Assembly (NCBI GenBank): GCA_035651635.1
Contig: DASRFK010000278.1
Span: 1-17,871 of the forward strand
Source: JANXQE01 sp035651635
GTDB lineage: Bacteria; Verrucomicrobiota; Verrucomicrobiia; Limisphaerales; UBA8199
DNA length: 17,871 nt
Direction: 5' to 3'
Shown: positions 1-7,345 of the stretch, one piece after another
How positions within the stretch are numbered: position 1 is the stretch's first letter
Layout: the number at the start of each line of letters is the position of its first letter
Made by a program: the position numbers and the translations under genes
The notes under the pieces: generated by a model
Told to the model about the DNA's origin: nothing
Database searches by the model: none
What the model saw: only the letters and a program-made list of their open reading frames with translations

Positions 1-270
1 CAAACGAGCCGTAAGCTCCACATTGAGCTGCCGAGCGAGTTCGGGGTTCGCCTGGCAGGCTGGACTGCGGCTGAGCGCGGCGCAATGCACGAGGAATCCC
101 GGCCGATCCCGGTTGAACTTTCGGCGAACTGCCGCGTAATCGAGGAGATCGAGCTGCGGCCGGGTCAAGCCGACGATGCGCCACGCCGGCACACATTCGG
201 TCGCGGTTTGGACAAGATAGCCACCAATGAGACCGCCGGCGCCAGTGATCCAAACCAGGCCGTCGTTCAT
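1..270 (-). CDS. RmlD-like NAD(P)-dependent SDR / sugar epimerase (N-terminal part, runs off window)
   Basis: Ninety codons are visible, from an ATG at 270 down to base 1, with no stop. The protein begins MNDGLVWITGAGGLIGGYLV, a Rossmann nucleotide-binding loop of the TGxxGxxG type (about residues 9-15). About residues 60-62 read HCAA, and then 'SRSPACQANPELARQLNV' follows. This corresponds to the RmlD/epimerase segment 'AAxTxVDxCExxPxxAxxxN' that follows strand 4. The family (extended SDRs, dTDP-4-dehydrorhamnose reductase-like) reduces or epimerises nucleotide sugars in the cytoplasm. The start codon overlaps the stop of the upstream amidase gene by one base (TGATG) and has no Shine-Dalgarno, so translational coupling is likely. 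The catalytic YxxxK lies outside the window, so the exact substrate cannot be judged. Confidence 0.8.
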   Translation of the reverse strand, partial: MNDGLVWITGAGGLIGGYLVQTATECVPAWRIVGLTRPQLDLLDYAAVRRKFNRDRPGFLVHCAALSRSPACQANPELARQLNVELTARL

Positions 271-1163
271 CAGTCGATTAAACGCTGGGTCAGTTGCTGG
301 TAAGCGTCGATTCGCCGATCGCGCAGGAACGGCCAATGGGTGCGGGTTTGGTCCACCTGCGAGAGATCCACCGGGACAACCAGCACCTCCTCGCGATCGG
401 CGCTGGCCCGCGCCAGGATCTCGCCGGAGGTTCCGGCCACAAAGCTTTGACCCCAGAACTCGATGCCGTCACCGGCGAGTTTTTCGTGTCCGATTCGGTT
501 GGGCGCGGCCAGATAGCAACCATTGGCGATGGCATGACCGCGTTGCACAGTCTCCCACGCGTCATGTTGGCGCTGGCCCGCTTCATCTTTCTCGGATGGG
601 TGCCACCCGATCGCCGTCGGATAAAACAGAATCTCGGCCCCCTGTAATGCCGTCAAGCGCGCCGCCTCCGGATACCATTGGTCCCAACAGATCAGCACGC
701 CAATTTTCGCATAACGCGTCTGCCAGGCGCGGAAGCCCAGATCCCCGGGCGTGAAGTAGAACTTTTCGTAAAAAAGCGGGTCATCCGGGATGTGCATCTT
801 ACGGTAGAGGCCCAGCAGCGTGCCGTCCGCGTCGATGACAGCCGCCGTATTATGATAAACTCCAGCCGCCCGTTTCTCAAAGACCGAGGCGATGACGACA
901 ACCTTATGGCGTTTGGCAAGTTTCTGGAAGGCATCGGTCGTCGGTCCGGGCACCGTCTCGGCCAACTTGAAAAACCGATGGTCCTCCGCCTGACAGAAGT
1001 ACTGCGAGCGGAACAGTTCCTGGGTGCAGATGATCCGGGCGCCTTGTCGAGCAGCGCGTTCGACCGCGGCCAGCGTCTTGTTGAGATTAGCGCGGGGCTC
1101 CGATGAACAGGAGGTTTGAATCAATCCGATGTGGACTTTCGAGTCGGGAACAGTCTTAGACAT
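270..1163 (-). CDS. aguB: N-carbamoylputrescine amidase, carbon-nitrogen hydrolase family
   Basis: A 297-residue nitrilase-superfamily enzyme. The catalytic triad is visible: Glu49 (TQELF), Lys122 (YRKMHIPDD) and Cys159 (LICWDQWYPEAA). The surrounding signature segments 'EKFYFTPGDLGF' and 'GAEILFYPTAIGW' are those of the N-carbamoylputrescine amidase branch, which hydrolyses N-carbamoylputrescine to putrescine, CO2 and ammonia in the agmatine route to polyamines. Length matches the family (about 290-300 residues), and the protein is cytoplasmic with no signal peptide. The ATG at 1163 is preceded by GGAG with an 8-nt spacer, one of the few clear ribosome sites in this window. The gene lies 41 nt after a protein kinase gene and overlaps the next SDR gene by one base. 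The usual partner, agmatine deiminase (aguA), is not visible here. Confidence 0.9.
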   Translation of the reverse strand: MSKTVPDSKVHIGLIQTSCSSEPRANLNKTLAAVERAARQGARIICTQELFRSQYFCQAEDHRFFKLAETVPGPTTDAFQKLAKRHKVVVIASVFEKRAAGVYHNTAAVIDADGTLLGLYRKMHIPDDPLFYEKFYFTPGDLGFRAWQTRYAKIGVLICWDQWYPEAARLTALQGAEILFYPTAIGWHPSEKDEAGQRQHDAWETVQRGHAIANGCYLAAPNRIGHEKLAGDGIEFWGQSFVAGTSGEILARASADREEVLVVPVDLSQVDQTRTHWPFLRDRRIDAYQQLTQRLID

Positions 1164-1171
1164 ATGAGAAG

Positions 1172-1175
1172 CTCC
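1172..1175 (-). promoter_or_regulatory. Ribosome binding site of the amidase gene
   Basis: On the minus strand GGAG lies 8 nt before the ATG at 1163. It fixes this start and stands out because most other genes in the window lack a recognisable Shine-Dalgarno. Confidence 0.6.
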
Positions 1176-1204
1176 AATCCGAATCCGGACCGCGGGAAGG
1201 AGGA

Positions 1205-2218
1205 TTACTTGGCCTTGGCGGTGTAACGCCTCACCTCGTCGAGAAGTTCTGTCGTGCCGCGAGTGGGGATAACTGCCGAGGATGGCAAGCTCTGGCCGAA
1301 CAGCTCCCGAATAAATTTGCCCAGGGTTTCGTTGGTGGGGCCGTAACCGGAATGGTAGATATAATGCTCGAGATCGTAGAGCATTTCGTCCGCCGTCGGA
1401 TAGCGCTTGTCCAAATCGCGGGACAAAGCGCGATGCACAATCTGGTTGAGCCGCTCATCGACGCGCTCATCCAAAGGACGGAAATCCGGAACCGGCATGT
1501 TAATCATCCGTTGACGGGATTCTTCAGCGGAAGCCGCCTTAAAGATATTGCGCCCCAGAAGCAGGTGCGCCAGGACGACGCCGGCTGAAAAAAGATCCGA
1601 GCGCTTATCAGTGATTTGGAAATTGGCCTGCTCCGGGCTCATGTAATCGGCTTTGCCGGCAACGACTTCACCCTCGTTGTCGATCAGAAAGCCTTTGGCC
1701 TTGGCGATACCGAAATCGGTCAGCTTCACATCGCCTTCATAGGCGATCATGATGTTTTTGAAACTGACGTCGCGATGCACGATACCCAGCGGTTTGCCAT
1801 CCTTGTCGGTCTTGGCATGGGCGTAAGCCAACCCACGCGCGACGCGGCTGACGATGAAGACCGCCAATTCTTTGGGCAGGACGCGGCGGCGCTCGACCAA
1901 CTGGTTGGAGAACTGTTCGAGATTGGCGCCCCGGATCAGCTCCATGGCGATAAAGGAAACATTCTGCGTCTCGCCGAGGTGATAGGTCTGCGCGATGTTG
2001 GTATGAATCAGATCCGCGACCAACTTGGCTTCGCCGATGAAGTTATCGATGAATTGCTTTTGGGTGGCATAGTTCTGGCGAATGACTTTGATGGCCACCC
2101 TTTTGACGAAACCGCGCGTGCCGTGTTGTTCGGCTTCATACACGATGCCCATCCCGCCTTCGTAGATCTTGCGGACGATCTCGTAGCGAAACTCATTCTG
2201 AATCGTGAAAAGCGCCAC
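1205..2218 (-). CDS. Hanks-type serine/threonine protein kinase, soluble
   Basis: A eukaryotic-like protein kinase occupying nearly the whole protein. Landmarks in order: glycine-rich loop 'IYEGGMGIVYEAE', the VAIK lysine (KRVAIKVI), catalytic loop 'HRDVSFKNIM' (HRD with Lys and Asn), 'DFGIAKA', 'MSPEQA' in place of APE, and 'SDLFSAGVVLAHLL' of subdomain IX. All catalytic residues are present, so it should be active. There is no membrane segment, PASTA or other sensor domain; about 60 residues follow the kinase core. The frame stays open to a TTG at 2236, but the GTG at 2218 (giving VALFTIQNEF...) is chosen as the more usual start. Neither has a Shine-Dalgarno. It is first in a minus-strand run with the amidase 41 nt downstream. 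Its substrate is unknown; regulation of the downstream metabolic genes is possible but unproven. Confidence 0.88.
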   Translation of the reverse strand: MALFTIQNEFRYEIVRKIYEGGMGIVYEAEQHGTRGFVKRVAIKVIRQNYATQKQFIDNFIGEAKLVADLIHTNIAQTYHLGETQNVSFIAMELIRGANLEQFSNQLVERRRVLPKELAVFIVSRVARGLAYAHAKTDKDGKPLGIVHRDVSFKNIMIAYEGDVKLTDFGIAKAKGFLIDNEGEVVAGKADYMSPEQANFQITDKRSDLFSAGVVLAHLLLGRNIFKAASAEESRQRMINMPVPDFRPLDERVDERLNQIVHRALSRDLDKRYPTADEMLYDLEHYIYHSGYGPTNETLGKFIRELFGQSLPSSAVIPTRGTTELLDEVRRYTAKAK

Positions 2219-2327
2219 AAAGAGATGGTGAGCCAACGAAGGTTGAAGTCAAGCCCGGGTTGAATGACGAGGGATAATGCGAGCGCGAAAACAGGCGCAT
2301 TTATAGGCGAATTTTTCGATTTTCTGC

Positions 2328-2355
2328 TTGCGCGTCGGAGCCGAACGTCTTTAAT
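2328..2355 (+). promoter_or_regulatory. Candidate sigma70-type promoter for the HU gene
   Basis: TTGCGC at 2328-2333 and TTTAAT at 2350-2355 (5 of 6 to TATAAT) are separated by 16 bp. They lie in the 177-bp gap between the divergent kinase and HU genes. The -35 match is only 3 of 6, so this is a tentative call. The resulting leader would be about 50 nt and rich in C and A (2380-2402), with no Shine-Dalgarno before the ATG at 2414. Confidence 0.35.
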
Positions 2356-2413
2356 CGGATCAAGTCGCTAGAGTTTTTTAAACCAAAACAACAACAAACA
2401 CATCGAACAGATT

Positions 2414-2710
2414 ATGGCAAAAGCAATGTCCAAATCGCAGATCGCCGCCACGGTTGCCGAGAAGGCCGGCATCACCAAGAAGCAGGCCGCCACCGCGCTC
2501 GACAGCGTAGCCGAATTGGCTTACAAGCAGGCCAAGCACACCTTCACCGTTCCCGGATTAGGCAAACTCGTGTTAGTCAATCGGCCCGCCCGCGAGATGA
2601 CTATGCAGTTCGGCCCCAATAAAGGTCAGAGCATCAAGATCCCTGCCAAACGCGTCGTCAAATTCCGCGTTGCCAAAGCCGCCAAGGACGCCATCCTCGG
2701 CGCAAAGTAA
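2414..2710 (+). CDS. HU-family DNA-binding nucleoid protein
   Basis: A 98-residue basic protein of the HU/IHF fold. The N-terminal helices 'SKSQIAATVAEKAGITKKQA' and the core 'HTFTVPGLGKLVLVNRPAR' match the family pattern 'V.i.gfG.f....R.aR'. The C-terminal 'IKIPAKRVVKFRVAKAAKDA' matches 'I.Ipa..v.kFr..k.lkdav'. It binds and bends DNA as a dimer in the nucleoid. An oddity is the DNA-intercalating arm tip. The usual RNPxTG is replaced by 'QFGPNKGQ'; the proline is kept but the flanking Arg-Asn is lost. Length is that of a stand-alone HU with a few extra N-terminal residues. The gene is single, with its own terminator directly after the stop, and strong expression is likely. The ATG has no Shine-Dalgarno; the leader is CA-rich. 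Confidence 0.92.
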   Translation: MAKAMSKSQIAATVAEKAGITKKQAATALDSVAELAYKQAKHTFTVPGLGKLVLVNRPAREMTMQFGPNKGQSIKIPAKRVVKFRVAKAAKDAILGAK

Positions 2711-2727
2711 TTTCCTTTTCTCTTAAT

Positions 2728-2760
2728 GGCACTCTGATCGATTCAGAGTGCCTTTTTTTT
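2728..2760 (+). terminator. Rho-independent terminator of the HU gene
   Basis: A perfect 10-bp stem (GGCACTCTGA at 2728-2737 with TCAGAGTGCC at 2743-2752) closes a 5-nt loop. It is followed by eight T residues (2753-2760). It starts 17 nt after the HU stop. Confidence 0.95.
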
Positions 2761-2794
2761 CGTTGAAAGCGCGCCCCAAGTTGACCCCAGGTTT

Positions 2795-2827
2795 CGCAGA
2801 TTTCGCTCATCAGCAAAGAAATCTGTG
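2795..2827. repeat. Inverted repeat, degenerate intergenic repeat copy
   Basis: CGCAGATTTC (2795-2804) and GAAATCTGTG (2818-2827) are inverted with one mismatch around a 13-nt loop. The wording 'cgcagatt... aatctgtgttatc' resembles the 'CGCAGATT/AATCTGTGT' intergenic repeats seen many times in verrucomicrobial and planctomycete chromosomes. That resemblance is from memory. The copy sits between the HU terminator and panE. Confidence 0.45.
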
Positions 2828-2905
2828 TTATCGGCGCGATCCGCAGCTAAACCGCGTCTGGTTGGGGCGCCGGCCGCGCTGGCTGAGTCGGTCCAAGGCG
2901 TCGAA

Positions 2906-3880
2906 ATGAAAATCGCCGTGGTCGGCTGCGGAGCAGTCGGAAGTTATTATGGTGCCAGGCTGGCTCGGGCCGGGGAGGAGGTGCATTTCCTGTTGCGTTC
3001 CGATTACGACCAGGTACGCCGGCGGGGTGTGCAGATTCGCAGCCCACAAGGTGATTTCCGCGTGCAACCAAAATGCGCTCGCACCCCTGATGACATTGGG
3101 CCCTGCGACCTGGTGCTGATTGGTCTGAAGACAACTGCGAACCATCAATTTCCAGTACTTGTGCCGCCGCTGACGCGGACGCACACGGTGCTGCTAACTT
3201 TGCAGAATGGCTTAAGCAATGAAGAGCAGCTGGCGGCCATTGCGCCCGTTGAACAGATTATGGGTGGGCTCTGCTTCGTTTGCCTTAATCGAATTGAACC
3301 AGGAATCATTCAACACATCGATCATGGCCTGGTCATGCTCGGCGAGTTTCAACGTTGGCCGGAACCGCGCACTCATGACCTGGCCACGCTTTTTCGGAAC
3401 GCCGGCATCCCTTGCAAGGTCACCGACAACCTGGCGCGCGCGCATTGGGAAAAACTCACCTGGAATGTCCCGTTCAATGGGCTAGGGGTAGCGAGTGCAG
3501 CCGGCCTGCCGGCGGTGCGCTCGGGGAAACTGGATCCAGCCGCCCCGTTACAACCGTGCCTCACCACCGATCGGTTGCTCGGCGACCCGGGTTGGGCACA
3601 GTTACTGCGCGAGTTGATGGACGAAGTCATTGCGGCCGCGTGCGGCCTGGGTCATGTCTTGCCTGCGGACCTGGCGGATGTTCAAATCGAACGCACCCGC
3701 ACCATGGGCGCCTACAAAGCTTCGACGTTGATCGATTTTGAGCGTCGCCAGCGCTTGGAACTGCAAAGCCTCTTTCTGGAACCTCTTCGCCAGGCCGAGT
3801 CAGCCGGTGTGAAGGTGCCGCGCCTCCGGGCCCTGTGCAGAATCCTGGAGCAATTGGATCCGGGGAAATTGCCGCAGTAG
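2906..3880 (+). CDS. panE: 2-dehydropantoate 2-reductase (PanE/ApbA family)
   Basis: A 324-residue ketopantoate reductase-like enzyme, which uses NADPH to reduce 2-dehydropantoate to pantoate in coenzyme A synthesis. The Rossmann loop 'VVGCGAVGSYYG' gives GxGxxG at residues 7-12. 'LTLQNGLSNEE' contains Asn101 of the conserved QNG motif. 'HWEKLTWNVPFN' contains Lys183, the expected catalytic lysine. 'KASTLIDFERRQRLELQ' corresponds to the C-terminal substrate-side signature 'SSMLQDxxxGRxTEid', but it is rather divergent, so a related 2-oxoacid reductase is possible. The frame is open upstream to a GTG at 2825. The ATG at 2906 is chosen because the Rossmann fold starts there and AAGG lies 7 nt upstream; the extra 27 residues would lie partly in the inverted repeat. 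It is transcribed alone after the HU terminator. Confidence 0.85.
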   Translation: MKIAVVGCGAVGSYYGARLARAGEEVHFLLRSDYDQVRRRGVQIRSPQGDFRVQPKCARTPDDIGPCDLVLIGLKTTANHQFPVLVPPLTRTHTVLLTLQNGLSNEEQLAAIAPVEQIMGGLCFVCLNRIEPGIIQHIDHGLVMLGEFQRWPEPRTHDLATLFRNAGIPCKVTDNLARAHWEKLTWNVPFNGLGVASAAGLPAVRSGKLDPAAPLQPCLTTDRLLGDPGWAQLLRELMDEVIAAACGLGHVLPADLADVQIERTRTMGAYKASTLIDFERRQRLELQSLFLEPLRQAESAGVKVPRLRALCRILEQLDPGKLPQ

Positions 3881-3926
3881 GAGGCAGCGCAAGGGGGTGC
3901 CCGGTGTCAGCAGGTCTTTGGTTGTT

Positions 3927-3943
3927 GCGGGCAAAAAGCCCGC
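3927..3943 (+). other. GC hairpin after panE (possible terminator without T tract)
   Basis: GCGGGC (3927-3932), AAAAA loop (3933-3937), GCCCGC (3938-3943) form a perfect 6-bp stem 46 nt after the panE stop. No T run follows, so it could be a factor-dependent end, an mRNA stabiliser or a repeat remnant. Confidence 0.35.
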
Positions 3944-3970
3944 GCGCCGAGGAGAGAGGGGCTGCCTTAT

Positions 3971-4000
3971 CTAGAGCCTAGAGCCACGCAGCCACGAAGA
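3971..4000. repeat. Short tandem units: CTAGAGC x2 and GCCACG(C/A)A x2
   Basis: CTAGAGC occurs twice head to tail (3971-3977, 3978-3984). Overlapping the end of that, GCCACGCA and GCCACGAA repeat at 8-bp period (3983-3998). The second part resembles the 'CCACGAAGACACGAAG' intergenic repeat type common in related genomes; this is a small, decayed copy at most. The rest of the 197-bp gap shows no gene. Confidence 0.4.
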
Positions 4001-4004
4001 CGCA

Positions 4005-4034
4005 TTGACAATCGCGAGTCTAAAAGTGTAAAGG
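4005..4034 (+). promoter_or_regulatory. Candidate promoter of the sensor kinase gene
   Basis: A perfect TTGACA (4005-4010) is followed after 18 bp by a weak -10 element TAAAGG (4029-4034). Transcription would start near 4041, which argues for the ATG at 4078 and against the TTG at 4039 as start codon. The -10 box is poor, so confidence is limited. Confidence 0.4.
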
Positions 4035-4077
4035 AATATTGCTGAGATTGTGCCGATCGGTCGAAACTGACGGGCAA

Positions 4078-7000
4078 ATGCGTGCGGTGAATAGGTGGAA
4101 AAAAACGAAGCTGTTGAGACCGGCTGCCGGTTTGCACCCGAACTCGCGCTCAAGGCGGGCTTTTAATCTGTGTCGTGCCAGTGGATCGGCCTCGGGTATT
4201 TGGAAAACATTTCGATGCATTACTTCGCTTGTCCTGTTCTCAATTCAGGCTCTCAGCGCGCCTATTGTCCTCAGTGATGCCCAAGTTGAACGGGAATACG
4301 AGCGGAATTCGTGGCATGTTGAGAACGGGTTGCCCGATGAGAGAGTGACGGCGTTGCTCCAATCGCGCGACGGGTATCTCTGGATTGGAACGCAGAGTGG
4401 GGTTGCCAGGTTCGACGGAAGCAGATTTACGATTTACAGCCGTGCCAACACGGCACAATTCGACTCGGACTACTGTCATACCATCGTTGAGGACTCGGAG
4501 GGGAATCTCTGGTTCGGTTTCCGCGGGGGCCGCCGCCTCGTCAGGAAGTCTGGGGATCAGTTCAAAGCCTTTTCTCCTCCGGGGCCACATCTCTCGTTTG
4601 ATGCTTGCAAGTTGCTGCCCAGCCGGTCCGGAGGGATCTGGTGCGGTGTTGACAAAATGCTTTACCGCATCCAGGGCGATCATCTCGAAGCGTACCCCGC
4701 TGGTGATATTTGCGGAGATCCAATCCCGTTGCGTGAGGAGGAGGATGGCAAGCTACTCATTGGAGGTTGGCAACAATCGTCGCGTTTCGATCCAATTCAT
4801 CATTCCTTCCAGCGCTTGCCGCTTCTTGCCGGCCCTCAGGAGCGGAGCGCCCTTGCTTTTTGCTTCGGCTCGGGCCGGGAGGGTTGGTTGCTTTCGGTGG
4901 ATAGCAGTTCCAGTGGCTGCCCGATAACGGCCAAAGGACACATAACGTTTTTGAAAGACGGCCGTCTACCGGAGATCCTGAATGCGGATGGGGATGGCTT
5001 TGTGCTCAATTCACGCGCGCGTTTCGTCATTCGAGATTCCTGTGGAGCTCTATGGCTGCCGGGTAATGGCCGCGGAATCATTCGCTTTTTCGAAGGGCGA
5101 TACGAGGTCCTGCCGATGCCTCGATTGGCGGAAGAGGAGTTCCCGATGTGTTGCATTGCGGACCGCGAGGGCAGCATTTGGATAGGGTCCGACTACAGCG
5201 GCCTACAGCGCTGGACGCCGCGCAAGGTAAAAACCTACGGTGCAGAGGAGGGGCTGCTGCACAATCAAGTTTGGACTGTGCTCGAAGCCCGGGACGGAAG
5301 CATCTGGATAGGCACCGAGGCAGGACTAAGCCATTGGGAAGATGGCCATTTTTCGAATTTCCGTTTTGGGAACGAGCCACCTGCCAATGCGGTCCGATCC
5401 GTCGTCCAGGACCGTGGCGGGACGATTTGGGTCGGCACGATTCGGCTGCTTGAATCGATTCGGGATGGCATGCTCTCGGAACACCGGCTTCCAGGCCCAT
5501 GGGAGGAGACCAAAATCCGGTGTTTGCTGGCGGCGCGTGACGGAACACTTTGGGTGGGAACGGCACGCGGTCTCAGTCGATTAACAAACAATGTGCCAAC
5601 AAAATTCAGGGACCCAAGCGGTCCAGGGGAGTGTGACGTTCGGGCCATGCTCGAAGACCGGAACGGCGACGTTTGGGTGGGAACAGCAGGCTCAGGCCTG
5701 TACAGATTTCATGATGGCGAATTCTCTTTGCTGACTACCACCCATGGGCTTTCCAGCCAAAACATTTGGGCTTTATATCAGGATTCTGATGGGTCGCTGT
5801 GGATTGGTGCCGATAATGGACTGAACTTGCTGAAGGATGGGCATTTCACGACGTTTACGGTCCGGCAAGGTCTGCCCGCGAATGGAGTCGATTCCATCCT
5901 GGAGGATGATTACGGCCGCATTTGGGTCAGTCACGACAAAGGCCTCTTTCGAGTTGCCAAATCACAGTTTTTGGAGGTAGCCGCCAGGCACAAGGAGAGC
6001 GTCGAGGCTGTTAGCTACGACCAAACCGATGGCTTGTCGACCATGGAATTCAACGGCCAAAAAAGCAATCCAACGGCCTGTAAAACCCGCGATGGTCGGC
6101 TCTGGTTCCCGACGGTGAAAGGAGTGGTTGTCATCGATCCGAAAATGACCGCACTTGATGAAACGCCGCCGATGACGGTGATCGAGCAGTTCCGTGCCAA
6201 TGGGAAATTGCTCGTCGATCGATCAGAACATTTGGGGAGTGCTGCGGCTAAACCCGTGCTCAATTGCCGCTCCGGCCCACTGAAATTGCCACCTGGCGGT
6301 GCCAAGGTGTTAGAGTTTCGCTATGTTTCGCCCACTCTCCTGGCGCCCGAAAAGGTCAGGTTCCGATTTCGGCTTATTGGTTTGAGTGACGAATGGATTG
6401 AAGCCGACGACCGCCGCGAAGCCTACTTTACTGATCTGCGGCCCGGGAATTACACGTTTGAGGTAATTGCATGCAACCATCACGGAATCTGGCAACCACA
6501 CGGCGCCAACGTGGCCTTCACGGTGGGAGCGCACATTTACGAATCGTCCATGTTCTACGCCACTCTTGGTTTGGGAGTAATAACCGCTTCATTGACCCTG
6601 GTTGGCTGGCGCGTCCGTGAACTTAGAAAGATTTACCGGCTGAAGCAGCACAAAGCTTTAGCCGAACAGCGGGAACGATTCGCCCGCGACGTTCATGATG
6701 AGGTTGGCGCCAGCCTTAATCAAATCGTCTGCCTTAGTGAGTCGGGGAATGGCGCAAGTGTCGCAGCCGAGTCGAATGCAAACCGGCTTCAGCACATTCG
6801 TGCGGTCGCGGACGCAACTCTTTCCAATATTGGTCAGATCGTGTGGGCTACCAATCCCAAGTTCGACACTTTGTTCGATCTGGTCGGCTATCTGCGCGAG
6901 TTCTGCGCAACGTATTTTGAGCATACCGGCACCCGCGTCGATTTCGATTTTCCTGGCGACGTACCCGCTCAAAAGCTGCCCGGCCAATTTCGGCGTGAGT

Positions 7001-7281
7001 TGATCCTCATCGCCAAAGAGGCTCTCCAAAATGTAGTCAAACATGCCGCTGCCACTGAAGTGCGCGTTGGGTTGGCGCTGCTCCCAGGCCGCATGGAACT
7101 GTCAATTATGGACAATGGACGTGGTTTGCTACAAAAGGAGGCTAACAGCAAAGGAAACGGGATCAGCAACATGAGGAACCGGGTTGCCGCGCTGGGAGGA
7201 TCTTTGAGAATCAAGCCGCGGCCGGGAGGGGGTACGCTTGTTGCCATCTGTGTGCCATTCTCCATTAACGGCAACGGCTAA
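4078..7281 (+). CDS. Membrane sensor histidine kinase with two-component-regulator propeller and Y_Y_Y domains
   Basis: A 1067-residue sensor. A signal-like segment (about 45-61, ending FSIQALSA) follows a basic, unusually long leader. About fourteen Reg_prop blades span residues 90-690 (e.g. GYLWIGTQSG, GSIWIGTEAG, GDVWVGTAGSG), enough for two seven-bladed propellers. Next come a Y_Y_Y domain (742-820, 'DLRPGNYTFEVIA'), a membrane helix (about 825-845), and a HisKA_3 dimerisation domain with phospho-accepting His873 in 'RDVHDEVGASLNQ'. The HATPase domain shows the N-box (Asn985, 'KEALQNVVKHA'), Asp1012 in 'MDNGRGL' and 'GNGISNMRNRV'. The periplasmic part resembles hybrid HTCS sensors of Bacteroidota that sense oligosaccharides. 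Here the regulator is separate: the NarL-type gene follows at 7440. The ATG at 4078 is preferred over the upstream TTG at 4039. The ligand is unknown. Confidence 0.9.
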   Translation: MRAVNRWKKTKLLRPAAGLHPNSRSRRAFNLCRASGSASGIWKTFRCITSLVLFSIQALSAPIVLSDAQVEREYERNSWHVENGLPDERVTALLQSRDGYLWIGTQSGVARFDGSRFTIYSRANTAQFDSDYCHTIVEDSEGNLWFGFRGGRRLVRKSGDQFKAFSPPGPHLSFDACKLLPSRSGGIWCGVDKMLYRIQGDHLEAYPAGDICGDPIPLREEEDGKLLIGGWQQSSRFDPIHHSFQRLPLLAGPQERSALAFCFGSGREGWLLSVDSSSSGCPITAKGHITFLKDGRLPEILNADGDGFVLNSRARFVIRDSCGALWLPGNGRGIIRFFEGRYEVLPMPRLAEEEFPMCCIADREGSIWIGSDYSGLQRWTPRKVKTYGAEEGLLHNQVWTVLEARDGSIWIGTEAGLSHWEDGHFSNFRFGNEPPANAVRSVVQDRGGTIWVGTIRLLESIRDGMLSEHRLPGPWEETKIRCLLAARDGTLWVGTARGLSRLTNNVPTKFRDPSGPGECDVRAMLEDRNGDVWVGTAGSGLYRFHDGEFSLLTTTHGLSSQNIWALYQDSDGSLWIGADNGLNLLKDGHFTTFTVRQGLPANGVDSILEDDYGRIWVSHDKGLFRVAKSQFLEVAARHKESVEAVSYDQTDGLSTMEFNGQKSNPTACKTRDGRLWFPTVKGVVVIDPKMTALDETPPMTVIEQFRANGKLLVDRSEHLGSAAAKPVLNCRSGPLKLPPGGAKVLEFRYVSPTLLAPEKVRFRFRLIGLSDEWIEADDRREAYFTDLRPGNYTFEVIACNHHGIWQPHGANVAFTVGAHIYESSMFYATLGLGVITASLTLVGWRVRELRKIYRLKQHKALAEQRERFARDVHDEVGASLNQIVCLSESGNGASVAAESNANRLQHIRAVADATLSNIGQIVWATNPKFDTLFDLVGYLREFCATYFEHTGTRVDFDFPGDVPAQKLPGQFRRELILIAKEALQNVVKHAAATEVRVGLALLPGRMELSIMDNGRGLLQKEANSKGNGISNMRNRVAALGGSLRIKPRPGGGTLVAICVPFSINGNG

Positions 7282-7330
7282 CCACGGCTTAACACATATA
7301 TCTGTCCGCCGGGCTAAATGGGTCAGGTAC

Positions 7331-7345
7331 TTCAGTCCTTCAGTC
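7331..7345 (+). repeat. Direct repeat TTCAGTC x2 upstream of the regulator gene
   Basis: TTCAGTC at 7331-7337 and 7339-7345, an 8-bp period. The second copy overlaps the candidate -35 box, so it could be an activator site. Confidence 0.35.

Noticed and set aside
1616..2263. Plus-strand open frame of 215 codons opposite the protein kinase
   Set aside because: The kinase frame has every catalytic motif in order; the opposite frame has none and is a shadow.
2825..2905. GTG at 2825 as start of the PanE-like protein
   Set aside because: The extra 27 residues precede the Rossmann strand, overlap the inverted repeat and match no family feature.
3927..3943. Intrinsic terminator of panE
   Set aside because: The stem is good but no T run follows, so it is listed only as a hairpin.
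4039..4077. TTG at 4039 as start of the sensor kinase, with AAGGA just upstream
   Set aside because: The spacer is only about 3 nt, and a TTGACA-based promoter would start transcription at or after this codon. The ATG at 4078 is more plausible.
5078..5566. Minus-strand open frame of 162 codons inside the sensor kinase gene
   Set aside because: It is Arg/Pro/Ser-rich, has no recognisable domain and is the antisense shadow of the Reg_prop repeats.
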